Below, one piece after another: positions 36,495-44,900 of a stretch of 64,000 bases of DNA. The position numbers were made by a program, and so were the translations under genes. The notes under the pieces were generated by a model. The model was not told the origin of the DNA, ran no database searches, and saw nothing but the letters and a program-made list of their open reading frames with translations. The stretch is taken from NCBI RefSeq assembly GCF_000745005.1, contig NZ_JQNB01000001.1, positions 2,535,501 to 2,599,500 on the forward strand. The letters run 5' to 3'. How positions within the stretch are numbered: the first letter of the stretch is position 1; every line of letters starts with the position of its first letter. The stretch is from Luteibacter sp. 9135. GTDB lineage: Bacteria > Pseudomonadota > Gammaproteobacteria > Xanthomonadales > Rhodanobacteraceae.

Positions 36495-37288
36495 GTGGCT
36501 ACAAGGACACCGATTGGACCGGACTGGCGCTGAAGGTCGAGGGCCATACGGCCGTCGTGACCCTGCGCAACCCGCCGGCCAACACCTGGACGGTGCACAG
36601 CCTGACGGCACTGCGTGATCTGGTCGGCGCATTGAACGCCGATCGCGACATCTACGCCCTGGTCGTCACGGGCGAGGGCGGCAAGTTCTTCTGCGCCGGC
36701 GCCGACCTCAAGCAGTTCGCCGACGGCGACCGCGCCGTGGCGCGCGCAGCGGCCCGTCGCTTCGGCGAGGCCTTCGAGGCCCTGTCAGCGTTCCGTGGCG
36801 TGAGCATCGCCGCGATCAACGGCTATGCGATGGGCGGTGGCCTGGAGTGCGCGCTGGCGTGCGACCTGCGCATCGCCGAGGCGCACGCGCAGATGGCGCT
36901 GCCCGAGGCCGGCGTGGGCCTGCTGCCGTGTGCGGGCGGCACGCAGAACCTGCCGCGCCTGGTCGGCGAAGGCTGGGCCAAGCGGATGATCCTGCTCGGC
37001 GAGCGCGTCGACGCGCCCACCGCGCTGCGGATCGGTCTGGTCGAAGAGGTGGTCCCCACCGGCGAGGGGCTGGCCACGGCCCTGGCCTGGGCCGCACGCT
37101 CCCACGCGCAAAGTCCGACCAGCGTCACGGCGTGCAAGCGGCTGGTCCAGGCCACCCGCACCCAGACCCACGCGGCCGCGCTGGTGGCGGAGCGTGAGGC
37201 CTTCGTCGACCTGTTCGACAGCGCCGACCAGGCCGAGGGTGTGCACGCCTTCCTGGAAAAGCGTAGCCCGCAGTGGAAGAACGCATGA
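36491..37288 (+). CDS. Enoyl-CoA hydratase (valine pathway)
   Basis: A 265-residue crotonase-fold protein. The oxyanion-hole segments FFCAGADLKQF and GYAMGGGLECALACDLRIA and the catalytic-Glu region LPEAGVGLLPCAGGTQNLPR are present. In this operon it would hydrate methacrylyl-CoA to 3-hydroxyisobutyryl-CoA. ATG overlaps the preceding stop (ATGA). Confidence 0.9.
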   Translation: MSGYKDTDWTGLALKVEGHTAVVTLRNPPANTWTVHSLTALRDLVGALNADRDIYALVVTGEGGKFFCAGADLKQFADGDRAVARAAARRFGEAFEALSAFRGVSIAAINGYAMGGGLECALACDLRIAEAHAQMALPEAGVGLLPCAGGTQNLPRLVGEGWAKRMILLGERVDAPTALRIGLVEEVVPTGEGLATALAWAARSHAQSPTSVTACKRLVQATRTQTHAAALVAEREAFVDLFDSADQAEGVHAFLEKRSPQWKNA

Positions 37289-38457
37289 GCGCGACGCCGA
37301 TGGAAACGCCCGACAACGCACCGGTGCTGTTCGACGAGCGTGCGACGCGCGACGGCCGGCGCATCGGCATCGCCACGCTGAATGCGCCGAAGACGCTGAA
37401 CGGTTTGTCGCTGCCGATGGCCCGCCTGCTTGACGAACGACTGGGTGCCTGGGCCGACGACGACGGCATCGTCATGGTGCTTTTGAAGGGAGCGGGGGAA
37501 AAGGCCTTCTGCGCCGGTGGCGACCTGCATGGCCTGTACAGGGGCATGCTCGACCATCGCGTCGATAACCACGACATCGCGCGCGATACGCCTGCCGCCG
37601 CCTTCTTCGCGACGGAATACCGACTCGACTACCGCATCCACCGCTACGCCAAGCCCGTGCTGTGCTGGGGTCACGGCATCGTCATGGGCGGCGGCATCGG
37701 CCTGATGGCCGGCGCCAGCCACCGCGTGGTCACCGAGCGCTCGAAGCTGGCGTTCCCGGAGATCACGGTGGGCCTCTACCCCGATGTGGGCGGCAGCTGG
37801 TTGCTCCGCCGCGTGCCCGGACACGGTGGCCTCTTCCTCGCCCTGACCGGCGCACCGCTGAATGCGGGCGACGCGATCCATGCGCGCCTGGCGGATCATT
37901 TCGTTGAGTCGTCGCGTCACGACGAGGTGGTCGCAAGGCTGATCGACACGGCATGGTCCGACGCCGCCACGAACAACCACGCGACGCTCTCGGCCCTGCT
38001 TGAGTCGTTCGCGCAGCCTGCGTCCGCCGGTCCATTGCAGCAGCATGCAGCGCTCATCGAGCGCCTGTGCGCACCGTCGAACCTGGACGAGGTCGTCGCC
38101 GGCATCATCGCCCTCGACACCGACGATGCGTGGTTGCAGGCGGCGAAAACCACGCTGCTCGCCGGCGCCCCCGGATCGGCGCGGCTGGGCTTCGAACTGC
38201 AGCGGCGCGCCGCCGACCTGTCGCTCGCGGATACCTTCCGCCTCGAATACGCCGTGTCGCTGCATTGCGCCGCCCACGGCGACTTCGCCGAAGGCATCCG
38301 TGCCTTGCTCATCGACAAGGACCGCCAGCCGCGCTGGAACCCCGCCACCCTCGCCGAGGCCACGCCGGCCTGGGCGGAAACCTTCTTCCACGCCCCATGG
38401 GCCGCCGCGGATCATCCGCTGGCCGACCTGGGTGCCTCCACGGAATCCTCGCCATGA
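37285..38457 (+). CDS. 3-hydroxyisobutyryl-CoA hydrolase
   Basis: A 390-residue member of the HIBCH branch of the crotonase family: KAFCAGGDLHGLYRGML, HGIVMGGGIGLMAGASHRVV and the diagnostic FPEITVGLYPDVGGSWLLRR. It releases 3-hydroxyisobutyrate from CoA, preventing build-up of toxic methacrylyl-CoA. It is longer than a plain hydratase, with the extended C-terminal domain typical of HIBCH. It overlaps its neighbours at ATGA on both sides. Confidence 0.92.
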   Translation: MSATPMETPDNAPVLFDERATRDGRRIGIATLNAPKTLNGLSLPMARLLDERLGAWADDDGIVMVLLKGAGEKAFCAGGDLHGLYRGMLDHRVDNHDIARDTPAAAFFATEYRLDYRIHRYAKPVLCWGHGIVMGGGIGLMAGASHRVVTERSKLAFPEITVGLYPDVGGSWLLRRVPGHGGLFLALTGAPLNAGDAIHARLADHFVESSRHDEVVARLIDTAWSDAATNNHATLSALLESFAQPASAGPLQQHAALIERLCAPSNLDEVVAGIIALDTDDAWLQAAKTTLLAGAPGSARLGFELQRRAADLSLADTFRLEYAVSLHCAAHGDFAEGIRALLIDKDRQPRWNPATLAEATPAWAETFFHAPWAAADHPLADLGASTESSP

Positions 38458-39350
38458 GTCGCATCGCTTTCATCGGACTGGGCAACATGGGCGGCCCGAT
38501 GGCCGCCAACCTGCTCAAGGCCGGGCACCGCCTGCGCGTGTTCGACCTGGTGCCAACGGCGGTGGAGGCCGCGGTCGCGCTCGGCGCTACCGCGGCCGTC
38601 AGCGCGGTAGACGCCGTGGTGGACGCCGAGGTGGTGATCTCCATGTTGCCGGCCAGCCGTCACGTGGACGCGCTTTATCGGGGCGACGCGGGCCTGCTGG
38701 CGGCGATTCCGGCCGGCGCGCTGGTCGTCGACTGCAGCACCATCGCCCCGGAGACGGCGAAGCAGGTGGCCCGGGCTGCGGCCGATCGTGGGCTGGCGAT
38801 GCTCGACGCGCCGGTGTCCGGCGGCACGGCCGGTGCTGCGGCCGGCACGCTCACCTTCATCGTGGGCGGCGACGCCGCGGTGCTGGAACGCGCACGGCCG
38901 TTGCTGGCGTCGATGGGCAAGAACATCTTCCATGTCGGTGCGAACGGCGCCGGCCAGGTGGCCAAGCTGTGCAACAACATGGCGCTGGGCGTCATCATGG
39001 CCGTCACTGGCGAGGCTATCGCCCTCGGCGCCGCGCATGGACTGGACCCGGCCGTGTTGTCGCAGATGATGGCGGTCAGCACCGGACGCAGCTGGGCCAC
39101 GGAGGTCTGCAACCCCTGGCCCGGCGTGCTGCCCGGCGCACCCGCGTCGCGTGGGTACACCGGCGGCTTCGGTACCGACCTGATGCTGAAGGACCTGGGC
39201 CTGGTGACCGAGGCGGCGGTGGGCGTGGGCGCGTCCATCCCGCTGGGCGAACTGGCGCGCAACCTGTACGCGCTGAACAGCAAGGCCGGCCGCGGCGGGC
39301 TGGATTTCTCGAGCGTGGTGAAGCTGGTCGCGCCTTCGCTGGACGGTTGA
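38454..39350 (+). CDS. mmsB: 3-hydroxyisobutyrate dehydrogenase
   Basis: A 298-residue beta-hydroxyacid dehydrogenase that oxidises 3-hydroxyisobutyrate to methylmalonate semialdehyde with NAD+, the substrate of MmsA. Seen: Rossmann motif FIGLGNMGGPMAANLLKAGH (6-25), DAPVSGGTAGA, and the catalytic lysine K171 in GAGQVAKLCNN. Last gene of the operon; the convergent LysR stop codon is 23 bases away. Confidence 0.94.
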   Translation: MSRIAFIGLGNMGGPMAANLLKAGHRLRVFDLVPTAVEAAVALGATAAVSAVDAVVDAEVVISMLPASRHVDALYRGDAGLLAAIPAGALVVDCSTIAPETAKQVARAAADRGLAMLDAPVSGGTAGAAAGTLTFIVGGDAAVLERARPLLASMGKNIFHVGANGAGQVAKLCNNMALGVIMAVTGEAIALGAAHGLDPAVLSQMMAVSTGRSWATEVCNPWPGVLPGAPASRGYTGGFGTDLMLKDLGLVTEAAVGVGASIPLGELARNLYALNSKAGRGGLDFSSVVKLVAPSLDG

Positions 39351-39373
39351 ACCGAGGCGACGCCCGCGACGGC

Positions 39374-40279
39374 TCAGGCGCGCAGGTGCTCGCGGCATAG
39401 CGCGAGCACCCGCTGCCGCAGCCAGCGGTGGCCGGGATCGTTGTCCAGTCGCGGATGCCACATCTGCGACACGGTGATACCCGGTGTCACCACCGGCAGC
39501 TCGAAGACGGCGATACCCTCCGTTGGTGTCGCCAGGAACGACGCGGGTACCAGCCCGACCAGGTCGGAGGCACGGACCACCGCCAGTACCGCGTGGAAGG
39601 CCGGCACCACCGCCACCACCTCGCGTTCCAGCCCGGCGACCGCCAGCGCGGTATCGACCGGACCTGTCGCCTGACCGCGGCGAGAGGCCACGACATGGCC
39701 GTGCGCGACATAGCGCCCGGCCGTCACGGGATTGCCATCGTCGAGTGGATGACCGCGCCGCACCACGCCGACGAAACGGTCGCGGAACAGGGCCTGTGTG
39801 CGTACCTCAGGCCCCATGCCGCCCACGACGCCCACCTCCAGGTCGGCCAGGCCTTCGCGCAGGTGCATCGGTGTCTTCTCGGCCTTGGACGCAAAGTGCA
39901 GGCGCACCCCGGGGGCGAGTCGCCGGGCGTCGGCGATCAGCAGCGCGGCGAACACCTCGACGAAGCCGTCGTTCGCACGCAGGGTGAAATCCCGTCGCAG
40001 GCCTGCCACGTCCTGTTCCGTCACGGCGGGCCGCAGCGCGCGTCGCGCGTCTTCCACCAGGCCACGAGTCACCTCGCGCAACGCTACCGCATGCGGTGTC
40101 GGCACCATGCGGCGTCCGGCACGTACGAGTAGTTCGTCCCCAGTGGCGGCACGCAGGCGCGTGAGCGTGCGGCTCATCGCCGATGCACTCAGACCGAGGC
40201 GGCGCGCCGCGCCCGCCACGCTGGCTTCCGCGAGCAGGGCGTCCAGCGCGATCAGCAGGTTCAGGTCGGGCTCGTCCAT
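39374..40279 (-). CDS. LysR-family transcriptional regulator
   Basis: A 301-residue LTTR with the helix-turn-helix at about 6-62 (LLAEASVAGAARRLGLSASA, then MSRTLTRLRAATGD), of the NodD/SyrM-like subgroup that opens with DLNLLIALDALL. The effector-binding domain follows (about 92-300). It is divergent from the short-chain dehydrogenase gene with 142 bases between, the usual layout for an LTTR and its target. Confidence 0.88.
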   Translation of the reverse strand: MDEPDLNLLIALDALLAEASVAGAARRLGLSASAMSRTLTRLRAATGDELLVRAGRRMVPTPHAVALREVTRGLVEDARRALRPAVTEQDVAGLRRDFTLRANDGFVEVFAALLIADARRLAPGVRLHFASKAEKTPMHLREGLADLEVGVVGGMGPEVRTQALFRDRFVGVVRRGHPLDDGNPVTAGRYVAHGHVVASRRGQATGPVDTALAVAGLEREVVAVVPAFHAVLAVVRASDLVGLVPASFLATPTEGIAVFELPVVTPGITVSQMWHPRLDNDPGHRWLRQRVLALCREHLRA

Positions 40280-40297
40280 GGCGCATCGTAGCGTGGC

Positions 40298-40310
40298 TTA
40301 GGCCTCGATA
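40298..40310. promoter_or_regulatory. Possible LysR-type (T-N11-A) box
   Basis: The sequence CTTA-N8-TAAG at 40297-40312 contains T-N11-A from 40298 to 40310 in the LysR/dehydrogenase divergent gap, close to the regulator's start. A short match, so only a candidate. Confidence 0.3.
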
Positions 40311-40421
40311 AGGCGTCCGGTGCATCTATACGTTTCCGTTCGCGCGCCTTCCGCCCCATGTCCAGGGACACTACGTTGCATGGACCGCCCGCGAAGGGCA
40401 GCCTCTGTATCGGAGCATCGC

Positions 40422-41126
40422 ATGACACCTTCATCCCCACGCAAGACCATCCTGCTGGTCGGCGCCTCGCGCGGACTCGGTTTTGCCCTGGCCGAGGACT
40501 ACCTCCGTCGCGGCTGGCAGGTTATCGCCACCGGGCGTGCCCACTCGATGGAGCGGCTCCATGCACTGGCCGAAACATCGGCGGGTGCCCTCGAGGTGAT
40601 GACACTGGACATCACCGACCCCGCCGGCATCGCCGACCTCCACGCACACCTGGTACCACGCCGGGTGGATACGCTGTTCGTCAACGCGGGCACAAAGAAC
40701 GCCGACTGGGAAGGCATCGCCGAGGTATCCACGGAGGAGTTCGTCCGCGTGATGGTGACCAACGCCCTGAGCCCGCTGCGGGTGATCGAGGCGCTGCACG
40801 CGTGCGTGTCGCCCAAGGGCACCATCGGGGTGATGTCGTCGGGGCAGGGTAGCCTGACCAACAACACCAACGGCCAGTACGAGGTCTATCGGGGCAGCAA
40901 GGCGGCGTTGAACATGTTCATGCGCAGCTTCGCGGCACGGCACAAGGACGAGGCGCGCACGCTGCTGCTGATGGCACCGGGCTGGGTGCGCACCGACATG
41001 GGCGGGCCGGAAGCGCGGCTCACCATCGCCGAGAGCATCCCCCGCCTGGTCGATACGATGCTCGCGCACGAGGGCATGCCGGGGTTGCATTACCTGGACT
41101 ACCTCGGGCGGACGGTGCCCTGGTAA
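40422..41126 (+). CDS. Short-chain dehydrogenase/reductase
   Basis: A 234-residue classical-type SDR: cofactor loop GASRGLG (14-20), NAG motif in LFVNAGTKN, and the catalytic YRGSK (Tyr-x-x-x-Lys) after a serine strand (IGVMSSGQGS). The substrate is unknown. GGAG lies before the ATG. It is divergent from, and probably controlled by, the LysR gene. Confidence 0.88.
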   Translation: MTPSSPRKTILLVGASRGLGFALAEDYLRRGWQVIATGRAHSMERLHALAETSAGALEVMTLDITDPAGIADLHAHLVPRRVDTLFVNAGTKNADWEGIAEVSTEEFVRVMVTNALSPLRVIEALHACVSPKGTIGVMSSGQGSLTNNTNGQYEVYRGSKAALNMFMRSFAARHKDEARTLLLMAPGWVRTDMGGPEARLTIAESIPRLVDTMLAHEGMPGLHYLDYLGRTVPW

Positions 41127-41227
41127 GGACGTCCAGACGCCCGTCCGGTCACGTGGCCGGGTGATCCACGTCGCGGTTCGCCGATGGGATAGCCGCGTTT
41201 GCGGCAACTACGCGCAGCGGTGCGCTG

Positions 41228-41243
41228 CGTCACACTTGTGACG
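41228..41243. other. Perfect palindrome CGTCACA-CT-TGTGACG
   Basis: Seven-base arms with a two-base centre, about 100 bases after the dehydrogenase gene. It is not upstream of any gene in the window, so its role is unclear. Confidence 0.35.
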
Positions 41244-41290
41244 TGGTGGACACCGCATGATTCAGCCGTCCACTTCCCCCTGTGTGGACC

Positions 41291-41335
41291 GGGCGGCGCT
41301 CCCGCTGGATGCGCCGGCGCCGCCCATTTCTTTGT
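41291..41335 (+). terminator. Possible terminator after the short-chain dehydrogenase
   Basis: GGGCGGCGC (41291-41299) pairs with GCGCCGCCC (41317-41325), nine bases, followed by ATTTCTTTGTTG. The T-tract is broken, so termination may be partial. Confidence 0.4.
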
Positions 41336-41401
41336 TGGGCTTTGTGGGTGGGCTCGCCTTCGGCCTCGCGTTTCGCTCTAAGCCTTAGCGTCTTGGAGCA
41401 A

Positions 41402-41637
41402 GAGCCGGCGGGTGCCACCCTCGTGGCCACGCCTGCGGCGACCCGTCAATGAAGGGCCGCGTCCGCGGCCGTTTATTGATTGCCCTTCGGGCCGGGTCGG
41501 GCTTCGAACGGGGGTTTCCGATTCGACATCCTGTCTCAGCGGAAACGGCCGGCCGTCCTGGCCGGCCCCCTTCGGGCCTTGTCCGTTCGAATCCCTCGCC
41601 TACGGCTACCGGCCACGAGGGTGGCACCCGCCGGCTC
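41402..41637 (-). repeat. Dispersed palindromic element, copy B (inverted relative to A)
   Basis: The arms 41402-41428 and 41611-41637 are the same 27-bp sequence and its exact reverse complement as in copy A. Read on the minus strand, the interior follows copy A closely (GGTAGCCGTAGGCGAGGGATTC in two pieces, then the GGCCGGCC stretch and CGACCCGGCCCG). Confidence 0.85.
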
Positions 41638-41753
41638 TTTCCAAGACTGCGGTTGCGTGTGGGGAGAGCGAAGAGCCTGGTTTCGCTTCGTGGCTGGGAA
41701 CGCTCGCTTGCCTGCTTTGCATCGCATCGGTCGCCTTAGATACGTCGAGGGTT

Positions 41754-41776
41754 CGCGCACGTGCGTGCGCTCCTAC
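41754..41776 (-). repeat. REP element (GTAG head)
   Basis: Minus-strand GTAGGAGCGCACGCACGTGCGCG; counterpart of the REP at 96-120 in the inverted block. Confidence 0.7.
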
Positions 41777-41829
41777 CCCCGGACGGCAGACCACGCGTTG
41801 GATATGCCACAACCTGCCCTACCCGTGGG

Positions 41830-41851
41830 GTAGGAGCCCACGACGTGGGCG
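41830..41851 (+). repeat. REP element (GTAG head)
   Basis: GTAGGAGCCCACGACGTGGGCG; counterpart of 27-50 in the inverted block, followed by the shared GAAAAGCCAACGAAGCG-type flank. Confidence 0.7.
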
Positions 41852-41928
41852 AAAAGCCAACGAAGCGTTGACGCCATACCCTGCACATCTGCGACCGCTC
41901 GCGTCACAACGTGCCTCAGTCGTTGGAA

Positions 41929-42163
41929 GATCCGGCGGGTAGCTCCCTCGTGGCCGGTAGCCGCAGGCGAGGGGTTCGCACAGATCAGGCCCGAAGGGGG
42001 CCGGCCCGGACGGCCGGCCGTTTTCGCGAGACAGGATGTCGAGTCGAAAACCCCTGTGCGAAGCCCGACCCGGGCCCGTAGGGCAATAGATATACGGCCG
42101 CGGAGCGGCCCTTCCTTAGCGGGTCGCCGTAGGCGTGGCCCCGAGGGGGCTACCCGCCGGCTC
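41929..42163 (+). repeat. Dispersed palindromic element, copy C
   Basis: The arms 41929-41955 and 42137-42163 are a diverged version of the 27-bp ends (GGGTAGCTCCCTCGTGGCC against GGCCCCGAGGGGGCTACCC). Changes in one arm are mostly balanced by changes in the other, so pairing is largely kept. Same orientation as copy A; the interior is close to copy A. Confidence 0.8.
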
Positions 42164-42228
42164 TTGCTCCACCGCGCATGTTGCTTTCGTTCGACACGGC
42201 AATGTGGATCGACCGCGGCAGCGTGGAT

Positions 42229-42250
42229 CGCCCACATCGTGGGCTCCTAC
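42229..42250 (-). repeat. REP element (GTAG head)
   Basis: Minus-strand GTAGGAGCCCACGATGTGGGCG, identical in sequence to the plus-strand REP at 3831-3852. Confidence 0.7.
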
Positions 42251-42301
42251 CGTTCGTCGTGACGAGGCGACGTCGTTACGTGGTGGATGGGGGGCGAGGG
42301 G

Positions 42302-43633
42302 TTAACGGCGGGGGTGGTCGTGACGGAGGGTTTGGACGGCCAGGGCGGCGTTGACTTCGAGGACGCCGTTGGTCAGCTTGCTGCTGCGCAGGAGCAGGTC
42401 GTGGGCGGTGCGGGCGTCGAGGTTGGGTTCGATCGACAGTAGCAGGGCGAGGATGCCGCTGACGTGGGCGGCGGCCAGTGACGAGCCGGAGCTGAAGTCG
42501 TAGCTGCCGCCGGGTTGCGTGGTGAGGATGTCGTTACCGGGGGCGCTGAGCACGCCGGGGGGTGCGGCGGTGGTGCTGCCGGCACGGACCACGATCACGC
42601 CATCGGCGCTGTCGGGAAAGCCGCGTTCGCTGCCGTTGGGCGGCAAGGCGGCGACGACGATCCGGCCCTGGCCGAGTAGGTGCTCCAGCAACTTGCCCAG
42701 CAGGGGATCGGCCGGGCCGCCCAGGCTGAGGTTGACGATGCGCGCGTCCGTGTCGTTGACCGCGGCCAGCGCCTTGGCCAGGGTGAACGAGTTGCAGCGT
42801 GCGCCGTCGTGGCCACCGGGGGGATACCAGCAGGCCTTGTAGAGGCTGAGCGTGGCCTTGGGCGCGATGCCGACCATGCCCTGGTGGTTGTCGCCCACCG
42901 CTGCGATGACGCCGGCGATCTCGGTGCCGTGCGCGTCGCGGTCGAAGGCTCCGGCATCGGTGCCGACATCGTCCTGCGTATCGTGGATGCGGGCCTGCAG
43001 GTCGGGGTGGGTCAGGTCCGCACCGGTGTCGACCACGGCCACGCGCACGCCGTCGCCCTGGCTCACCGTGTGCGCCAGCGCGGCGTCCGTGGCGACGAAA
43101 CCGCGCTGCAGGTCCACGTAGGGATCGTTGTAGCGGTGCGCATCGGGCGGCGTCGGCTCCGTGTAGACCGCGTAATCCTGCAACGGCTGCGCCAGCTGCA
43201 CGCGATCGTCCTTCGCCAGTGCGGCGATGACCGCGTCACGATCCACGCCGACGGCGGGTTTCACCACGATGCAGTACAGGCTCAGCGCCGTGATCGGCCA
43301 GCCGGCCACTTCCTGCAGGTCGTAGTGCTTCTTCAGTTCGGCCAGCATGCCGGCGGCGCGCTGCCCCGCGCCGTAGTGGCCGCTGGAGGCGTAACCCAGC
43401 ACGTTGGAACCGGCGTGGGTGGACATCGGCGCCAGCGGGTTGGCCACCGCCAGCACGATGTCGCGCCGGCTGTCCATGGCCGAGGCGCCGGCGGCAGGCG
43501 TCGACGCTGGTGCCGGTGCCGCCGTCGACGCCGCCATACCGCTGGCCGCGCGATCGGGACGCGTGGAATGGGTGGGAGCGCATGCGGCCACGGCGACCAG
43601 GCAGGCGGCGAGCACGATGTCGCGTGGTGTCAT
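42302..43633 (-). CDS. Subtilisin-like (S8) lipoprotein protease
   Basis: A 443-residue S8 peptidase. A lipoprotein signal (LVAVAAC, Cys18) would place it at the outer face of a membrane. The triad is D202 (VAVVDTGADLTHPDL), H235 (DAHGTEIAG) and S385 (SSGSSLAAAHVSG); N333 in PPNGS may serve the oxyanion hole. Residues about 118-158 look like an I9-type inhibitory prodomain (LYCIVVKPAVGVDRDAVIAA, then VQLAQPLQDYAVY). It is the last gene of an operon with an ECF sigma factor and its anti-sigma factor, overlapping the latter by four bases, so it may take part in signal-driven release of the sigma factor. Confidence 0.87.
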   Translation of the reverse strand: MTPRDIVLAACLVAVAACAPTHSTRPDRAASGMAASTAAPAPASTPAAGASAMDSRRDIVLAVANPLAPMSTHAGSNVLGYASSGHYGAGQRAAGMLAELKKHYDLQEVAGWPITALSLYCIVVKPAVGVDRDAVIAALAKDDRVQLAQPLQDYAVYTEPTPPDAHRYNDPYVDLQRGFVATDAALAHTVSQGDGVRVAVVDTGADLTHPDLQARIHDTQDDVGTDAGAFDRDAHGTEIAGVIAAVGDNHQGMVGIAPKATLSLYKACWYPPGGHDGARCNSFTLAKALAAVNDTDARIVNLSLGGPADPLLGKLLEHLLGQGRIVVAALPPNGSERGFPDSADGVIVVRAGSTTAAPPGVLSAPGNDILTTQPGGSYDFSSGSSLAAAHVSGILALLLSIEPNLDARTAHDLLLRSSKLTNGVLEVNAALAVQTLRHDHPRR

Positions 43634-44253
43634 GGCGTGCGCATGACCGGTTCCGCAAAGCGGATGCCGCGTGACGCGCGCAGTTCGCGCAGGAGCTGGT
43701 CGGGCGGGGAGGCCGGGTCAGTGGACACCAGCGTATAGGCACCGGCTTCGTTCGGGCCGCCCACCACCTGCAGGTGATGCGCCTGCAACAGCGCATTCCA
43801 GTCGGCCAGGGCCATCGTGGCATCGGGCACGACATGGATCGCCCCGGCGGCGACCGGTGCCGAAACCTGGCTCAGCGTACGGTAGGCGGGGCGTTCGCCA
43901 TGCAGGCGCAGGGCCAGGGCGCCCAGGCCCAGGGCCTGGACCAGCACGGCGGCGACCAGGGCGCGGGTCAGCCAGGATGACGTGCGCACGCGCACCGTTT
44001 CCTCGGCCGGGGCATCCAGCCGTGTCAGCAGGCGTTTAAGGCCCGCGTTGGCATCCAGATGGACATCCGAAGGCAGCGCCATGGCATGGCGCAGGCGCTC
44101 CTGCTGGGTGAATTCTTCACGGCAGTTGTCGCATTCGGCCAGATGGGCATGCACCCACGTGTCCTGTTCGCGTGTCGCGGTACCCATCACCACCGAAGGC
44201 ATGGCTTCCCACACGCGGCTGCACTCCCTGCCGTTTTCCGTCGAGACGGTCAT
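43630..44253 (-). CDS. Zinc-type anti-sigma factor with one membrane helix
   Basis: A 207-residue protein. The N-terminal ZAS motif H37-x3-C41-x2-C44 (WVHAHLAECDNCREEF) is the sigma-binding zinc domain; a transmembrane helix follows (about 95-116). The periplasmic part ends with AYTLVSTDP and LLRELRASRGIRFAEPV, similar in pattern to the prodomain of the neighbouring S8 protease. The start overlaps the sigma gene's stop (ATGA). It should hold the ECF sigma factor inactive at the membrane. Confidence 0.82.
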   Translation of the reverse strand: MTVSTENGRECSRVWEAMPSVVMGTATREQDTWVHAHLAECDNCREEFTQQERLRHAMALPSDVHLDANAGLKRLLTRLDAPAEETVRVRTSSWLTRALVAAVLVQALGLGALALRLHGERPAYRTLSQVSAPVAAGAIHVVPDATMALADWNALLQAHHLQVVGGPNEAGAYTLVSTDPASPPDQLLRELRASRGIRFAEPVMRTP

Positions 44254-44834
44254 GTTGCGCTCTCCCTGGCACGATGGGGCTCCCCGGCGAGGCCGGGAAG
44301 TACGTTGCGCAGCTTGACCCGCGCATGAAAGAGGCGGGCCTTCACCGTGCCCACGGGGCACTGCATGATGACCGCCACGTCGTCCAGGCTGTGGCCGACG
44401 CCGTAGACCAACTCGACCACCACGCGCTGGTCGACCGAAAGCCGGTCCATGCCCTTGCCCAACCAGTCGCGCAGCTCGCGGTCGTCGTCGGGGTCGTGGG
44501 AGGGGATCATGCTCTCGGGGATGGTGTCCTCGTCCACCGGCTCGCTGCCATGCTGGCGCAACGCTTTCAGGCCGCAACGGTAGGCGATGCCCATGATCCA
44601 GGTCGATACGCGGGAGTCGCCGTGGAAGCCGCCGGCCTTCTGCCAGGCGATCCAGAAGCAGTCGTTGATCACTTCCTCGATGATGTCCGGCCGCCGGGTA
44701 AGGCGCGACAGGAACCGGCACAGGCGGTCGTGGTAGCTGCGGTAGAGCACGGTCAGCGCGACGCGATCGCCCGCCGCCATGCGCTGCAGCAGCAGGCGAT
44801 CGGTGGCCTCGGTGTCGTTCTCGGGGTCTCTCAT
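44250..44834 (-). CDS. ECF-family RNA polymerase sigma factor
   Basis: A 194-residue sigma factor with region 2 (LYRSYHDRLCRFLSRLTRRP, then IIEEVINDCFWIAWQKAGGF) and region 4 (VVVELVYGVGHSLDDVAVIM, CPVGTVKARLFHARVKLRN). The ATG at 44834 is chosen over a longer frame from TTG 44885, because the promoter's own -35 (44885-44893) overlaps that codon. The gene is preceded by the motif shared with two other operons, so autoregulation is likely. It is followed by its anti-sigma factor and an S8 protease. Confidence 0.92.
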   Translation of the reverse strand: MRDPENDTEATDRLLLQRMAAGDRVALTVLYRSYHDRLCRFLSRLTRRPDIIEEVINDCFWIAWQKAGGFHGDSRVSTWIMGIAYRCGLKALRQHGSEPVDEDTIPESMIPSHDPDDDRELRDWLGKGMDRLSVDQRVVVELVYGVGHSLDDVAVIMQCPVGTVKARLFHARVKLRNVLPGLAGEPHRARESAT

Positions 44835-44864
44835 GGGCTCGCGGCGACCGTGTGGTGGAGCAGG

Positions 44865-44893
44865 TAAGTGCCCGATCGGGGCCAAAAGGTTGC
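44865..44893 (-). promoter_or_regulatory. ECF-type promoter of the sigma operon (copy 1 of shared motif)
   Basis: On the minus strand GCAACCTTT (44893-44885), 12 bases, then GGCACTTA. The same boxes and the same 12-base spacing occur at 48088-48115 and 48139-48166. The start site would be near 44860, about 25 bases before ATG 44834. Confidence 0.75.
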
Positions 44894-44900
44894 CTGGACG

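Larger units (their letters stand above)
41127..42301. other. Intergenic block of 1.2 kb with repeats
   Basis: No gene is supported. It holds, in order: a 16-bp palindrome (41228-41243), a possible terminator (41291-41335), element copy B, two REPs, element copy C and a seventh REP. Positions 41395-41877 are an inverted counterpart of 1-485. Frames in this stretch are repeat-derived and lack ribosome binding sites. Confidence 0.75.

Noticed and set aside
41228..41243. Palindrome CGTCACACTTGTGACG as a CRP-type site
   Set aside because: CRP half-sites face the other way (TGTGA-N6-TCACA). The order here is TCACA then TGTGA with two bases between, and no gene starts nearby.
44835..44885. An N-terminal extension of the ECF sigma factor to TTG 44885
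   Set aside because: The extension would overlap the conserved -35 box of the gene's own promoter; ATG 44834 leaves a normal leader.
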